Shown: piece by piece, positions 16,842 to 25,447 of the stretch
Numbering within the stretch: position 1 is the first letter of the stretch
Layout of the letters: every line of letters starts with the position of its first letter
Assembly: GCF_001651875.1 (NCBI RefSeq)
Contig: NZ_LNQB01000056.1
Coordinates: 1 to 58,602 of the forward strand
DNA: 58,602 bases
From: Sinorhizobium saheli
GTDB taxonomy: Bacteria; Pseudomonadota; Alphaproteobacteria; Rhizobiales; Rhizobiaceae
Direction of reading: 5' to 3'
Position numbers and translations under genes: made by a program
The notes under the pieces: generated by a model
What the model was told of the DNA's origin: nothing
The model's database searches: none
The model's input: the letters and a program-made list of their open reading frames with translations, nothing else

Positions 16842-17224
16842 TGCATATCGCCCAAAAGTGCGCAGCGGTTTGGGGCAACGACACGGATAAAAGCGAGAAC
16901 CGAGAGCGCGTCGCATGAATACATCTAATCGCGACGCGCTTTAAGCAGCCGCCTGGCTGGCGGTATGCAGCGCAAGCGCGATCGGGCCATCGAACGGAGC
17001 AACGGGAATTGCACGCCGGCCTGCAATAGCCTCAAGCTTTCCTGGCCGGCCAATAGCGGCCGCGTCGGAGTGCGTCGAGTATTCGAACGATTCCGGTCTC
17101 ATCCAAAGGTGCCGGCTGCAGGTCCGCAATCGGACAGGCGGCGCACCCCGCGAAGGGTGTACCGAGCGTGTCGTTGGTGGCTGTCAAGCGAAGGCATCGG
17201 AGGCGTCGACCGGTCTCTCACGCA
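16842..17224. other. Intergenic stretch with a palindromic repeat
   Basis: About 380 bases without a convincing gene between two toxin-antitoxin pairs. It holds the inverted repeat described at 16905-16940. A minus-strand frame at 16941-17129 (…LEAIAGRRAIPVAPFDGPIALALHTASQ) looks protein-like at its end but has no start signal or known relative, and may be a gene remnant. Confidence 0.4.
16853..16940. repeat. Intergenic element with a perfect 10-bp inverted repeat
   Basis: AGCGCGTCGC (16905-16914) and GCGACGCGCT (16931-16940) form a perfect stem with a 16-base loop, preceded by a conserved-looking stretch starting AAAGTGCGCAGCGGTTT. I recall similar sequences as frequent intergenic repeats in Sinorhizobium genomes, but only one copy is seen here. 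Confidence 0.5.
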
Positions 17225-17920
17225 TCATGTGGTCGCGAACACAAGCCCGGTGTCATACTGCCGCACGAAATCCACGCGGGATCCGTTCCAGTGGTAACCG
17301 TAGTGTCGCCCCTGGATGGGAATCGTGACCACGTCCGGCCAAAAAACGCCGATGCATCGCCCTCCTCGCATGCGGACGCTCTCCCATACGACGCCATCGC
17401 TTCCAGCTGACCGCAGGCCGCTTCCCTCGATTTGCGACGCAGTGTAATCGTCCGGATTCAACACGCCAGGTACCGCCCGCACGTCGTCGAGGTCGCGATC
17501 AACGCTGCCGATCAAAACGCGGAAGTCCGAGGTCCAGCCTGAGTCCTCGTCGGTCGCGCGCATGAATTCCTCGTGATGATGTATCGTTTCGGCGACTGCG
17601 ACTTCTTCGCTGTCGCCAGCGTAATAGATGCCATACCTGCCATCCGTGAATCGGCCGGGTCGTAGAACCGAGCAATGCACAAAAGGAGCCATTACGAAGC
17701 TCGCTCCAGGGCCGCCAACCCGGCGAGAGGCCGGAACCTTGCCGAGATCGCCGATCTCGAGGCGCACACGGGGATTTGTCTTCTCCTCAACCGCAACAAG
17801 CGCCTCCCAGTCTCGGGGGTCTGCAATGTCCTCGAACAGGTCGATCGGGGGATAGATGGATCGAATGATACGATAGGTCTGATCCCAGTGTATGCGACGG
17901 CGGACTGCAAGCCCGCTCAC
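17225..17920 (-). CDS. RES-domain toxin (NAD-degrading)
   Basis: The protein has 231 residues if it starts at GTG 17920, whose GTGA overlaps the antitoxin stop; an ATG at 17947 is an alternative. RIIRSIYPPIDLFEDIADP at the N-terminus and FHCSVLRPGRFTDGRYGIYYAG-type sequence in the centre are typical of RES toxins, which attack NAD+. The Arg of the first segment, the Tyr of GIYYAG and the conserved Glu of EVAVAETIHH fit the active-site trio. The context (Xre-family gene directly upstream, overlapping by 4 bases) is the standard RES-Xre module. The length is in the usual range of 150-230 residues. Confidence 0.85.
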   Translation of the reverse strand: MSGLAVRRRIHWDQTYRIIRSIYPPIDLFEDIADPRDWEALVAVEEKTNPRVRLEIGDLGKVPASRRVGGPGASFVMAPFVHCSVLRPGRFTDGRYGIYYAGDSEEVAVAETIHHHEEFMRATDEDSGWTSDFRVLIGSVDRDLDDVRAVPGVLNPDDYTASQIEGSGLRSAGSDGVVWESVRMRGGRCIGVFWPDVVTIPIQGRHYGYHWNGSRVDFVRQYDTGLVFATT

Positions 17921-18327
17921 CACGCACCACGCTCCGCATTCAGCCATTCACGCATTGCGGAAAGATCGGCTATTTCTCCCCGCAGCATCAAGTCGAGCGC
18001 CGAGGCGCCGGAAAAGGCGGCGTTTGGCTTGCGCAGCCAGGCATAGCCGCGGGACGGCTCCTTGAACAGGTAGCGCAGCCCTTTATGGATTCCCATGAGA
18101 TGCGCCATCCTCGTGCGCAGATCACGATCGATCCGGCCGATGTTTCCTTCCTTCCAACGCGCCCACGTTCGGGGGGACATACCTCCGAGAAGGACGCAAG
18201 CTTCAGCGTCGGAGATATTCCAAACCCTGAACAAGTTGACCGTGGTCCGCGCCAACGCGCCAGCTTCCTCGTCTGTTATGGCATCGGATCGGTCGGACGG
18301 TGTGGCAATGATCGGCGTAAACTGCAT
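17917..18327 (-). CDS. Xre/MbcA/ParS-type antitoxin of the RES module
   Basis: The protein has 136 residues from ATG 18327, preceded by AGGAGATCGGG. The N-terminal helix-turn-helix is centred on LLGGMSPRTWARWKEG (residues ~47-62). The C-terminal DUF2384 toxin-binding part contains GIHKGLRYLF and ALDLMLRGEIADLSAMREWL (~111-130). It neutralises the RES toxin and should repress its own promoter at 18347-18374. The toxin start overlaps its stop codon, giving translational coupling. Confidence 0.85.
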   Translation of the reverse strand: MQFTPIIATPSDRSDAITDEEAGALARTTVNLFRVWNISDAEACVLLGGMSPRTWARWKEGNIGRIDRDLRTRMAHLMGIHKGLRYLFKEPSRGYAWLRKPNAAFSGASALDLMLRGEIADLSAMREWLNAERGAW

Positions 18328-18336
18328 CCCGATCTC

Positions 18337-18374
18337 CTTTGGCAAAATTATATCTTTTCTATGCCAAATGGCAA
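18337..18374 (-). promoter_or_regulatory. Promoter and dyad operator of the Xre-RES operon
   Basis: On the minus strand, TTGCCA (18374-18369) and a perfect TATAAT (18352-18347) are 16 bases apart. The -35 box lies in the perfect dyad TGCCA-TT-TGGCA (18362-18373), and a related TTTTGCCAAA sits between the -10 box and the ribosome site (18337-18346). Repeated TGCCA half-sites placed this way fit autorepression by the Xre antitoxin. Confidence 0.7.
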
Positions 18375-18618
18375 CGTGACATTCCTCAGCCGAGCCCGCA
18401 GCTGCTTTGAGGTGGAGGCGGACTTTAAACGCAAGAGGCGAACGGCCGACGAGGCAATGCCGTGGTCGCCTCTGGTAAGCCACCACCGCCAGACGCCATT
18501 CCAGCGGTCAGAGGCCCGCCGTTCCTGGAAGCTGCCGGCCAAATCGAACCGTCGCGAAGCTGCACCGTGCAAAGAACTAGCTCGCGGCAGTGAGCTCCAA
18601 GATCGCAACGCCGTTTTA

Positions 18619-19599
18619 CTATGATGCCCGCCGTGGCGAGGATGCCATCAGGCGCGCATAGGCGATGGCCGAGAGCATGTTGACGTGGTTGGCCTTGCCG
18701 GTTCCAGCGATGTCAAAGGCCGTTCCGTGGTCGACGGAAACGCGATCGATCGGCAGACCCAGCGACACGTTCACGGCGGTGTCGAAGGCGATGAGCTTGA
18801 TCGGGATATGGCCCTGGTCGTGGTACTGCGCGACGACGAGATCGAAGGCGCCACTATAGGCGCGCGCATAGACCGTGTCGGCCGAGATCGGCCCCGAAAC
18901 GTCGATGCCCTTCTTCCTTGCGAGCTCGACTGCGGGTGCGAGGAAGCGCATGTCCTCGTCGCCGAAAAGACCGTTCTCACCGCAATGCGGGTTGAGGCCA
19001 GCGACTGCGATGCGAGGCTTGCGGCCGAGCCGCATGAAGTGATCGTGGCCCGCCTCGATCGTCGCCAGCACCCGCTCGACCGTCGCCCGCTCGATCGCAC
19101 CGCGCAGCGACACATGGGTCGAGACGTGGACGGTGTTGAGCCGCTCGGAGGCAAGCAGCATGAACGAGCTCTTCGAGCCAGTGAGATGCGCAAGAAGCCC
19201 GGTGTGGCCGTCGAAGTGATGGCCGGCAAGGTTCATGGCCTCCTTGTTGATCGGCGCGGTGACGATGCAATCGGCCTCGCCCGCCACTGCCATTTCCACG
19301 GCGCGGCAGATATAGCGCACCGAAGCTTCGCCGGCGGCCGCGCTTACCTTGCCGATCTCCGGCAGCGGCGCTTCGAGGGCGACCTCCTCGACGAGGACCG
19401 CCCCCTCCTCCCTCGTCGCCGCAAAGACCAGCGAGACGCCGGTCGTCCGCTTGGCGCGCTCCAGCGCCTCGATATTGCCGACAACGGTGAAATTCGCGCG
19501 CTCCTTCCTCGGGAAGGTCGCGAGCGCCTTGACGATGACCTCCGGTCCGACGCCGGCGGGATCGCCGAGCGTGATTGCGACGCGGGTTTCCTTGCCCAT
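18619..19599 (-). CDS. pdxA2: PdxA2-like four-carbon-acid 4-phosphate dehydrogenase
   Basis: The protein has 326 residues of the PdxA family. It starts [21 protein letters not shown]. Metal and substrate residues are in place: FDGHTGLLA (~128-136), the His of HVSLRGAI (~161-168), NPHCGENG (~202-209) and the metal His of [11 protein letters not shown] (~261-271). Biosynthetic PdxA makes vitamin B6. PdxA2 members next to DUF1537 kinases instead oxidise D-threonate- or D-erythronate-4-phosphate and decarboxylate it to dihydroxyacetone phosphate. The DUF1537 kinase at 29353 supports the catabolic role. It lies 26 bases after the alcohol dehydrogenase gene and ends the minus-strand arm. Confidence 0.75.
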   Translation of the reverse strand: MGKETRVAITLGDPAGVGPEVIVKALATFPRKERANFTVVGNIEALERAKRTTGVSLVFAATREEGAVLVEEVALEAPLPEIGKVSAAAGEASVRYICRAVEMAVAGEADCIVTAPINKEAMNLAGHHFDGHTGLLAHLTGSKSSFMLLASERLNTVHVSTHVSLRGAIERATVERVLATIEAGHDHFMRLGRKPRIAVAGLNPHCGENGLFGDEDMRFLAPAVELARKKGIDVSGPISADTVYARAYSGAFDLVVAQYHDQGHIPIKLIAFDTAVNVSLGLPIDRVSVDHGTAFDIAGTGKANHVNMLSAIAYARLMASSPRRAS

Positions 19600-19625
19600 G
19601 GTTTTCCCTCCTCAAGGATACGGCC

Positions 19626-20759
19626 TTAATAAGCCGCCTCGTAGATCGCGAGGATATCGGCGCGCGAAAGGTCTCGCGGGTTGTTGTCGAGCAGGCGCCG
19701 GATGGCGAAGGCGTCGTCGGCCATGACGCGGAGGTCATCGGCCGGCACGCCGAGTTGCCCGAGCTTCATCTCGATGCCGAGCGAGGCGCAGAATTCGTGC
19801 GCGGCTTCGAACACGGAACCGATCTTGTCGGAGGACGGCAGGCCGAGCGCCTCGAGGACGGCCCTCGTCTTGTCGGGAACCGCGGGGGTGTTGAACGCGA
19901 GCACATGCGGGAAGATCAGGGCATTCGCCGCTCCGTGCGCCACGTGCCAGCGGGTGCCGAGCGGGTAGGCAAGCGCGTGGCCGCCGGCGGTGTTCACCGG
20001 CCCGAGGCAATAGCCGCCGTAAAGCGAGGCGAGCGAAAGCCCGGCGCGCGCTTCCGCGTCGCCGCCGTCGCGGACGGCGCGGGCTAGATAGCGCCCGACC
20101 AGCCTCGCCCCTTCGAGCGCATAGATGTCGACGGCGGGATGCGCCTTGCGGTTGGTGAAGGCTTCGACGCAATGCGCCAGCGCGTCGACGCCGGTCGCCG
20201 CCGTCACCTTCGGCGGCACGGTGAAGGTGAGCGTGGGATCGATCACGGCAATATCGGCGAGCATGTGAATGCTCTCGACCGCGAGCTTGGCCCTCGTACC
20301 CGGATCGGTGACGAGCGCGCGGATGCCGGCTTCGCTGCCCGTGCCCGACGTCGTCGGCACCTGGGCGAGCGCGACCCTGCGCGGCCCGGCCACCCTGCCC
20401 GCACCGATGACATCGACGAGCCGCTGCGCCGACCCCGACAGAACGGCCGCCAGCTTGGCGAGATCCATGGCGCTGCCGCCGCCGAAGCCGACGATGAGGT
20501 CGGCATTGGCGCTCTCCGCCGCCGCGAGCACGCGATCGAGATCGCCCGTGTCGGGCTCGGCCTTCACCTCGCCGAAGACGCTGACCTCGCCGGCAAGCCC
20601 GAGAAGCGCGGCGCGCGAAGCGTTGAAGGCATCGGAAATCACGAGGACGCGACGGTAGCCCTTGCCCTTCGCCCAGGTGCCGAGTCTCTCCGCCACACCG
20701 GCACCGAACTCGATCACGCCCGGCCTCACCATGGAAATGGGCGCATCCAGATTGCTCAT
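19626..20759 (-). CDS. Iron-containing alcohol dehydrogenase
   Basis: The protein has 377 residues of the group III (Fe-dependent) alcohol dehydrogenase family. The NAD site is GFGGGSAMDLAK (residues ~91-102) and the conserved PTTSGTGSEA follows (~135-144). Metal ligands appear as the Asp and His in GVDALAHCVEAF (~189-200), the His of GGHALAYPLG and the His of WHVAHGAANA (~260-275). It oxidises a hydroxyl group or reduces an aldehyde in the cytoplasm; the substrate cannot be read from sequence. Its place between the PdxA2 and propeller genes implies it feeds the same pathway. Confidence 0.8.
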   Translation of the reverse strand: MSNLDAPISMVRPGVIEFGAGVAERLGTWAKGKGYRRVLVISDAFNASRAALLGLAGEVSVFGEVKAEPDTGDLDRVLAAAESANADLIVGFGGGSAMDLAKLAAVLSGSAQRLVDVIGAGRVAGPRRVALAQVPTTSGTGSEAGIRALVTDPGTRAKLAVESIHMLADIAVIDPTLTFTVPPKVTAATGVDALAHCVEAFTNRKAHPAVDIYALEGARLVGRYLARAVRDGGDAEARAGLSLASLYGGYCLGPVNTAGGHALAYPLGTRWHVAHGAANALIFPHVLAFNTPAVPDKTRAVLEALGLPSSDKIGSVFEAAHEFCASLGIEMKLGQLGVPADDLRVMADDAFAIRRLLDNNPRDLSRADILAIYEAAY

Positions 20760-21058
20760 CCGATCGGTCCTCCCTGAACATCACGGGCTCCCGCCGCGAT
20801 CACCAGATGTAAATTTGTTATCTTCAACGCAGCGGCATGGCAAGAGCATCGGCCGAAATTTTCCCCGGAACTTGCCCCGAGACGCTGGTGACTATTCGCG
20901 AGTGCCGCGCTATCACGCTGTGTTTAAACCATATTTCCCGCGTTCAGGCATGGCGCACACCTCCCGGAACGCCGGCGCCCATGCGGGCCCGCGCGCCGCA
21001 GGAAGCGGCACAATCGACTTGTCAATTCAGACAAGTGTCAGACCCGCGCCCGCCAGCC

Positions 21059-22252
21059 TCAGCCGGCCGGGTCGAAAAAGCCCGGTTCCAGCCGAACATA
21101 TTTGATCGCCCGGCGAAAATAGGTGTAGGCGATGTGCAGCCTGCCCTCGGCGTCCTCGACGATCGAGGGGTAGGAGAACTCCCGGTTGAGCGAATCCTTC
21201 GAATTGTTGCTGAGGCAGAAGCCGTCGCCCGTGTCGAGATCGACGCGGCGAGGGAAGGTCAGCCCGCCGTCTGTGGAGAAGGCCAGACTCAGCGGCGCCC
21301 GGGGAACGCCCCAGATCGCCGGGCGGACCGAGGCAAGGGGCGGGGCCGCCGCCTCCCCGTCTTCACCCTCGATCTCGTCATAGAGCGAGTGGCGGCGCGC
21401 ATCCGACATGGAGGCATTGCTGTGGTTGTAAACCATTGCGATTGCTCCGTTTTTCATGCGTATCGCCTGGATCGACGAATTGTTGTTGGGCAGGTCGACT
21501 GGCTGCGGCGCACTCCAATGGAGCCCGGCGTCATCCGAGCGGCTCATCAGCACGCTGGTCGCGAAGCGATTGCGGTAGAAGGCGACCATGGTCTGGCCTT
21601 CGGCCGGCACGATGTTCATATGCACCGCGCCGATGCTTTCCGGCACCTCCTGCATCCGCCAAATGCGGCCCTGGTCGTGCGAGACGAGCACGGCCGCGCG
21701 GTCGAGATCGCCCGTCCAGCGCCGCCCGGCCTCGCCGATGCAACGGAAAACCGGCAGCAGCCAGTCGCCGGCGCCGTTGACGATGATCGGCTGGCGCACG
21801 AAGGTGCCGGGAATTGCGCACAGTATCTCCGGCGGCCCGAAGGTTCTGCCGCCGTCATTCGATATCCGGCGCTTGACGATGGCACCGTCCTGGTTGCCGG
21901 AGGTCTGGGAGGTGTAGAGCAGCCACACGCGCCCGTCAGGTGCGGTGAAGATCAGCGGGTTCTGCTCGGATTTCTCCGGGTCGTCGGACATTTTCTCCGG
22001 TTCGGACCAATGCCGCGCGCCGGGTTCCAGCCGCGACATGTAAACCGAGATGTCCCCCATCCCCTCCATCGTGCCGCCGAACCAGACGCAGGTGAGCGTA
22101 CCGTCTGGAAGAAAAGCGAGGTTGGCAGCGTGGTTCTGCACACATGGCGAGGGAAGATAGGCGTCCGACCGGCCAGGTTCATCCTGGCTCGGCACCACCT
22201 CCCCCGTCATTCGAGGCTGAACTTCGTGCGGCTGCAGGGCGGAATAGACCAT
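21059..22252 (-). CDS. Sialidase-like BNR beta-propeller protein
   Basis: The protein has 397 residues of the BNR_2 type. Four Asp-box motifs are visible: SNDGGRTF, SHDQGRIW, SDDAGLHW and STDGGLTF, each marking one propeller blade. HAANLAFLPDGTLTCVWFGGTMEG near the N-terminus and a final YPSIVEDAEGRLHIAYTY match the sialidase/exo-glycosidase superfamily. No signal peptide is seen, so it should act in the cytoplasm, probably after import of its substrate. The classical sialidase Arg triad cannot be assigned with confidence, so a lyase, hydrolase or epimerase on an acidic sugar is possible. It is 11 bases from the aldolase gene, in the same operon. Confidence 0.7.
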   Translation of the reverse strand: MVYSALQPHEVQPRMTGEVVPSQDEPGRSDAYLPSPCVQNHAANLAFLPDGTLTCVWFGGTMEGMGDISVYMSRLEPGARHWSEPEKMSDDPEKSEQNPLIFTAPDGRVWLLYTSQTSGNQDGAIVKRRISNDGGRTFGPPEILCAIPGTFVRQPIIVNGAGDWLLPVFRCIGEAGRRWTGDLDRAAVLVSHDQGRIWRMQEVPESIGAVHMNIVPAEGQTMVAFYRNRFATSVLMSRSDDAGLHWSAPQPVDLPNNNSSIQAIRMKNGAIAMVYNHSNASMSDARRHSLYDEIEGEDGEAAAPPLASVRPAIWGVPRAPLSLAFSTDGGLTFPRRVDLDTGDGFCLSNNSKDSLNREFSYPSIVEDAEGRLHIAYTYFRRAIKYVRLEPGFFDPAG

Positions 22253-22263
22253 CCACTCCTCCC

Positions 22264-23172
22264 TTACGGCAAAGCCGCAAATTTCGCCGCGAGGTCCGCC
22301 CGCTCACTCTCGTTCAGCGGCAGCAGCGGCGCCCGCGTGCGGAACCAGGCTTCTTCGCCGGTCCTCAACGCGATCATCGCCTTGACCGTCGGAATCTGCA
22401 CATAGGCGTTCGAGAGCGTCCGGTAGGCGTTGATGCGGGCCTGCGCCGCCTCGATCTCGGCCGCCCTCTCCGCATCCCACACGTGATCGAAGATGAAGCG
22501 AAGCGAGTTGGCGACGAGATTGGAGGTCGCGGTGATGCAGCCGGCGCCGCCCGACTGCAGCAGCGGCAGGAGCAGCGGATCGGCGCCCGCCAGCACCGAG
22601 AAATGCGGCAGTTCCTTGACGATCGCCTGCATGTTCGCGAGATCGCCGGCGGAATCCTTGATGCCGACGACGGTGCCGGGGAAGGCGGCGGCGAGCCGCT
22701 TGACCAGCGGCATCGACAGCGGAATGCCTGAGACCTGCGGTATATGGTAGAGGATGACCTTAAGGCGGTCGTCCCCCGTCTTTTCAATGATTTGCGAGTA
22801 AGCGGCGTAGAGGCCCTCGTCACTCACGCCATTATAATAGAAGGGCGGGAGCATCACCACCTTCGTCACCCCGAGCGAAAGCGCATGCCTCGTCAGGGCG
22901 ACCGTTTCCGGGATCGCGGCAACGCCGGTTCCGGGCATCAGCCGGTCGGGCGCGATGCCCGCGGCAAGGGCGCTCTCGAGGATCGCCCGGCGTTCGTTTT
23001 GGGAAAAGGAATTGGCCTCGCCCGTCGTGCCGAGCAGCGCAATCCCGTGGCATCCCTGGTCGATGAGGTGCCTGCAATGATCGGCAAAGAGGGCGAGATC
23101 GGGGTCGCCGTTCGCCTGAAGCGGCGTCGCCGCGGCGCAGTAGACGCCGGCGACTACATGTTTTCCGTCCAT
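22264..23172 (-). CDS. DapA/NAL-family Schiff-base aldolase
   Basis: The protein has 302 residues from ATG 23172 (MDGKHVVAG), chosen because GGAGGAGGCAGAA precedes it. The family motifs GTTGEANS (residues ~47-54), the catalytic Tyr of YHIPQVSG (~137-144) and the Schiff-base Lys of VVGIKDSAGD (~163-172) are intact, so it is a class I lyase/aldolase. Members act on dihydrodipicolinate, N-acetylneuraminate, 2-keto-3-deoxygluconate or similar compounds. The acid-sugar enzymes around it favour a 2-keto-3-deoxy sugar acid over lysine synthesis. It is the first gene of the minus-strand arm and shares the control region 23173-23496 with the importer. Confidence 0.8.
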   Translation of the reverse strand: MDGKHVVAGVYCAAATPLQANGDPDLALFADHCRHLIDQGCHGIALLGTTGEANSFSQNERRAILESALAAGIAPDRLMPGTGVAAIPETVALTRHALSLGVTKVVMLPPFYYNGVSDEGLYAAYSQIIEKTGDDRLKVILYHIPQVSGIPLSMPLVKRLAAAFPGTVVGIKDSAGDLANMQAIVKELPHFSVLAGADPLLLPLLQSGGAGCITATSNLVANSLRFIFDHVWDAERAAEIEAAQARINAYRTLSNAYVQIPTVKAMIALRTGEEAWFRTRAPLLPLNESERADLAAKFAALP

Positions 23173-23496
23173 TTCTGCCTCCTCCGCGCCCGATCGAACT
23201 GACAAGTAGCGACCGCTGGTCCCGAAGGCACCATTTTACCCGGTCGCGTGAGCGCTGCTTGGCGGATTTTGTCCTCAACATCGCCCATGTTGTCAATACG
23301 AAAATCTCGCCGCCGGATTTGTTCGATTTACAACATATTGATAAATATGGCTACTTTTGAACACGAAATACACAAAAGCAATTCCTTCGCATTTTTTATT
23401 GACATATTTACAATATGGGCCGAGTGTAAGCGCCAATCTGGGCGCCATTATATCCGGGGAGAGCGGGGCGCTCGGTTTCACGCACGGGAGGAAGAA
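23173..23496. promoter_or_regulatory. Divergent control region with two CATATT/AATATG dyads
   Basis: This AT-rich region lies between the aldolase gene and the ABC binding-protein gene. Two perfect dyads share the same arms: CATATT-GATA-AATATG (23334-23349) and CATATT-TAC-AATATG (23403-23417). The second follows a TTGACA box (23399-23404), although its -10 box is not clear. The likely ligand protein is the GntR regulator encoded at the end of the plus-strand arm (30417-31199). Confidence 0.55.
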
Positions 23497-25146
23497 ATGA
23501 CCAGACGGAAAGATGTCGAGTCCGCGGCAATCGCCATTTCGCGGCGCGAGGCGCTGAAGCTCAGCTTAGGCGCCACGGTCGCGCTCACCATAGCCGGCAT
23601 GAACGCGCGCATCGTGATGGCCGAGGAGGGCCAGGTGCTGAAAGTCGCCAACCCGGCCTTCAACCAGGATTGGTCGCCCTTGCGCGGCGGCGGCGTGCCC
23701 TATCGCTGGAATTCGATCTGGTGGGCCTCGCCGATGTATTTTGACAGCGAAGGCAAGATCCACCCTTACGTCTTCACAAGCTGGGAATCCTCCGAAGGCA
23801 ACAAGGTCTGGACCTTCAAGATCGACCCCAAGGCAACCTTCTCCGACGGCAGCAAGATCACCGCCGAGGATGTCAAGGGTTCTTGGAACGTCTCGGCGAT
23901 GCCGAACACCAAGAACCAGCGTGCCGATCAGGTGCTGAGCAAAGTTGCCGGTTACGCGGAGGTCAGCAGCGGCGGCGCCAAGGAGCTTTCCGGTGTCGCA
24001 ACGCCCGACGAGGGCACCGTCGTCGTCACGCTGAGCGAAGCGGACCCGATCTTCTTCATGCGCCTTGCCAACCACATCGCGCCGATCACCAAGGCTTCCC
24101 AGTCGCGCGGCGAGGACGGCGAGGAGATCGCCGACTGGTACATGCCCGACAACGGCGCCGTCTATTCCGGACCGTTCAAGCTGACGGCGATCGATATCGA
24201 CGCCGGCACGCTCAGCTTCGAGCCGAACGAGAACTTCTTCGGCCCCAAGCCCCAGCTTGCCCGGATCGACATCAGCTCGATCGAGGACAACGTCACGGCG
24301 ACGTCGCTCTTGAAATCCGGCGAGTTCAACGCCCACACCGAACTCGTCACCTCGACCATCGTCCAGGACCTCGGAGCCGACTTCGCCAGCGGCCCGATCA
24401 TTCCGACGAGCCAGCATTTCTGGTTCAACACCAAGCGCGCGCCGATGGACGATCCGAAGGTGCGCGAGGCGCTGATCCGCGCCGTCGATCGCGACGGCCT
24501 GATGAAGGCCTCCTTCCCCGACGGCCCGCACAAGAAGACCGACCAGATCCTGAACTCGGTCCCCGGCGCCGACAATTCCGGCTTCGAGCCCTATCCATAC
24601 GACCCGGAAGGCGCCAAGAAGCTGCTCGCGGAATCGAGCTTTGGCGGGCCGGAGAAACTTCCGAAGCTTCTCTTCGTCGGCGTGTCCGGGCCGGCGATCG
24701 AGGCGGCCGCGCAATTCATCGCCGAACAGTGGCGGCAGAACCTCGGCATCTCTGCGGTCGACATGAAGCCGCAGCAGGACGCCTATGCCGGTCCCGACCA
24801 GAATGCGGTGCAGATCTTCCGCGACGACGTCGGCACGCGCGTGCCGGATGCCGTCTCCTATCTGCAGGGCTCGATCGCCTCGACCTCGTCGAATGCCCAG
24901 AACAAGCTCGGCGGCTACAAGAACGACAAGGTTGACAGCCTCCTTGCGGATGCTGCCACCAAGGCAGCCGACGATCCCCAGCGCATCGCGCTGGCGCAGG
25001 AGGCGCAGAAGGCGTTCCGCGAAGACTGGGTGTTCATCCCCTGGTATGCTCAGGCGATGTCGCGCTGGGCGACCGCAGAGGTCAAGGGCATCGACAAGAA
25101 CCTCGACTGGCAGGTAGCCGAACCGTGGAAGATTTCGGTCGGCTGA
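23497..25146 (+). CDS. ABC transporter substrate-binding protein, family 5 (Dpp/Opp type)
   Basis: The protein has 549 residues from ATG 23497, preceded by GGGAGGAAGAA. The N-terminus carries a twin-arginine-type signal, SRREALKLSLGATVALTIAG, ending near MAEEG, so it is probably exported folded by Tat. The mature part has the family 5 pattern: GKIHPYVFTSWE, WTFKIDPKATFSDGSKITAEDV and VREALIRAVDRDGLMK. Such proteins bind peptides, oligosaccharides or amino-sugar acids; the rest of the operon points to an acidic sugar compound. A 300-base gap with repeat copy 2 separates it from the permease genes. Confidence 0.85.
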   Translation: MTRRKDVESAAIAISRREALKLSLGATVALTIAGMNARIVMAEEGQVLKVANPAFNQDWSPLRGGGVPYRWNSIWWASPMYFDSEGKIHPYVFTSWESSEGNKVWTFKIDPKATFSDGSKITAEDVKGSWNVSAMPNTKNQRADQVLSKVAGYAEVSSGGAKELSGVATPDEGTVVVTLSEADPIFFMRLANHIAPITKASQSRGEDGEEIADWYMPDNGAVYSGPFKLTAIDIDAGTLSFEPNENFFGPKPQLARIDISSIEDNVTATSLLKSGEFNAHTELVTSTIVQDLGADFASGPIIPTSQHFWFNTKRAPMDDPKVREALIRAVDRDGLMKASFPDGPHKKTDQILNSVPGADNSGFEPYPYDPEGAKKLLAESSFGGPEKLPKLLFVGVSGPAIEAAAQFIAEQWRQNLGISAVDMKPQQDAYAGPDQNAVQIFRDDVGTRVPDAVSYLQGSIASTSSNAQNKLGGYKNDKVDSLLADAATKAADDPQRIALAQEAQKAFREDWVFIPWYAQAMSRWATAEVKGIDKNLDWQVAEPWKISVG

Positions 25147-25447
25147 CGTGCGCCTGACGGTTTGACGACGGCCGCGTGCGGAGACCTGGATCGGGATGCG
25201 CTCACATGTGTTCGCGCCACCGCTCTGTCTGCTTGTTCTTGCCGCATTGTGCAACCTCAGGTGATTCCACCTGACTGCAAAATGCTCTGGGGCCTCCGCA
25301 CGGGCTGAAATGCGTGGATCGCACGTGAACGCGGTCCGTGCGTGAAAGGGCCGGTTGGGCGCCACCCAAGCGTTCCGGCCGACCGGAATTGGCATGGCGG
25401 TCCGGAGACCTGGTCGGGTCCCGGCGTCGTGCGGGAGGATTTGCAGC
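25147..25447. other. Intercistronic gap containing repeat copy 2
   Basis: This is a 301-base gap inside an otherwise tightly packed operon, between the binding-protein gene and the first permease gene. It contains the dispersed element at 25190-25289 and no gene. The last 15 bases hold the permease ribosome site (GGGAGGATTTGCAGC). Confidence 0.7.
25190..25289. repeat. Dispersed ~104-bp palindromic element, copy 2
   Basis: It matches copies at 13641-13744 and 51008-51112 over nearly its whole length, with the same hairpin TCAGGTG-ATTC-CACCTGA (25257-25274) and the same GCAAAATGCTCT end. Its left end is less conserved (ATCGGGATGC instead of AGCGGGATGC). Confidence 0.8.

Noticed and set aside
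18619..19599. The PdxA-like gene as vitamin B6 biosynthesis
   Set aside because: No pyridoxine or ksgA neighbours are present and the gene sits in a catabolic operon with a DUF1537 kinase, which favours the PdxA2 role.
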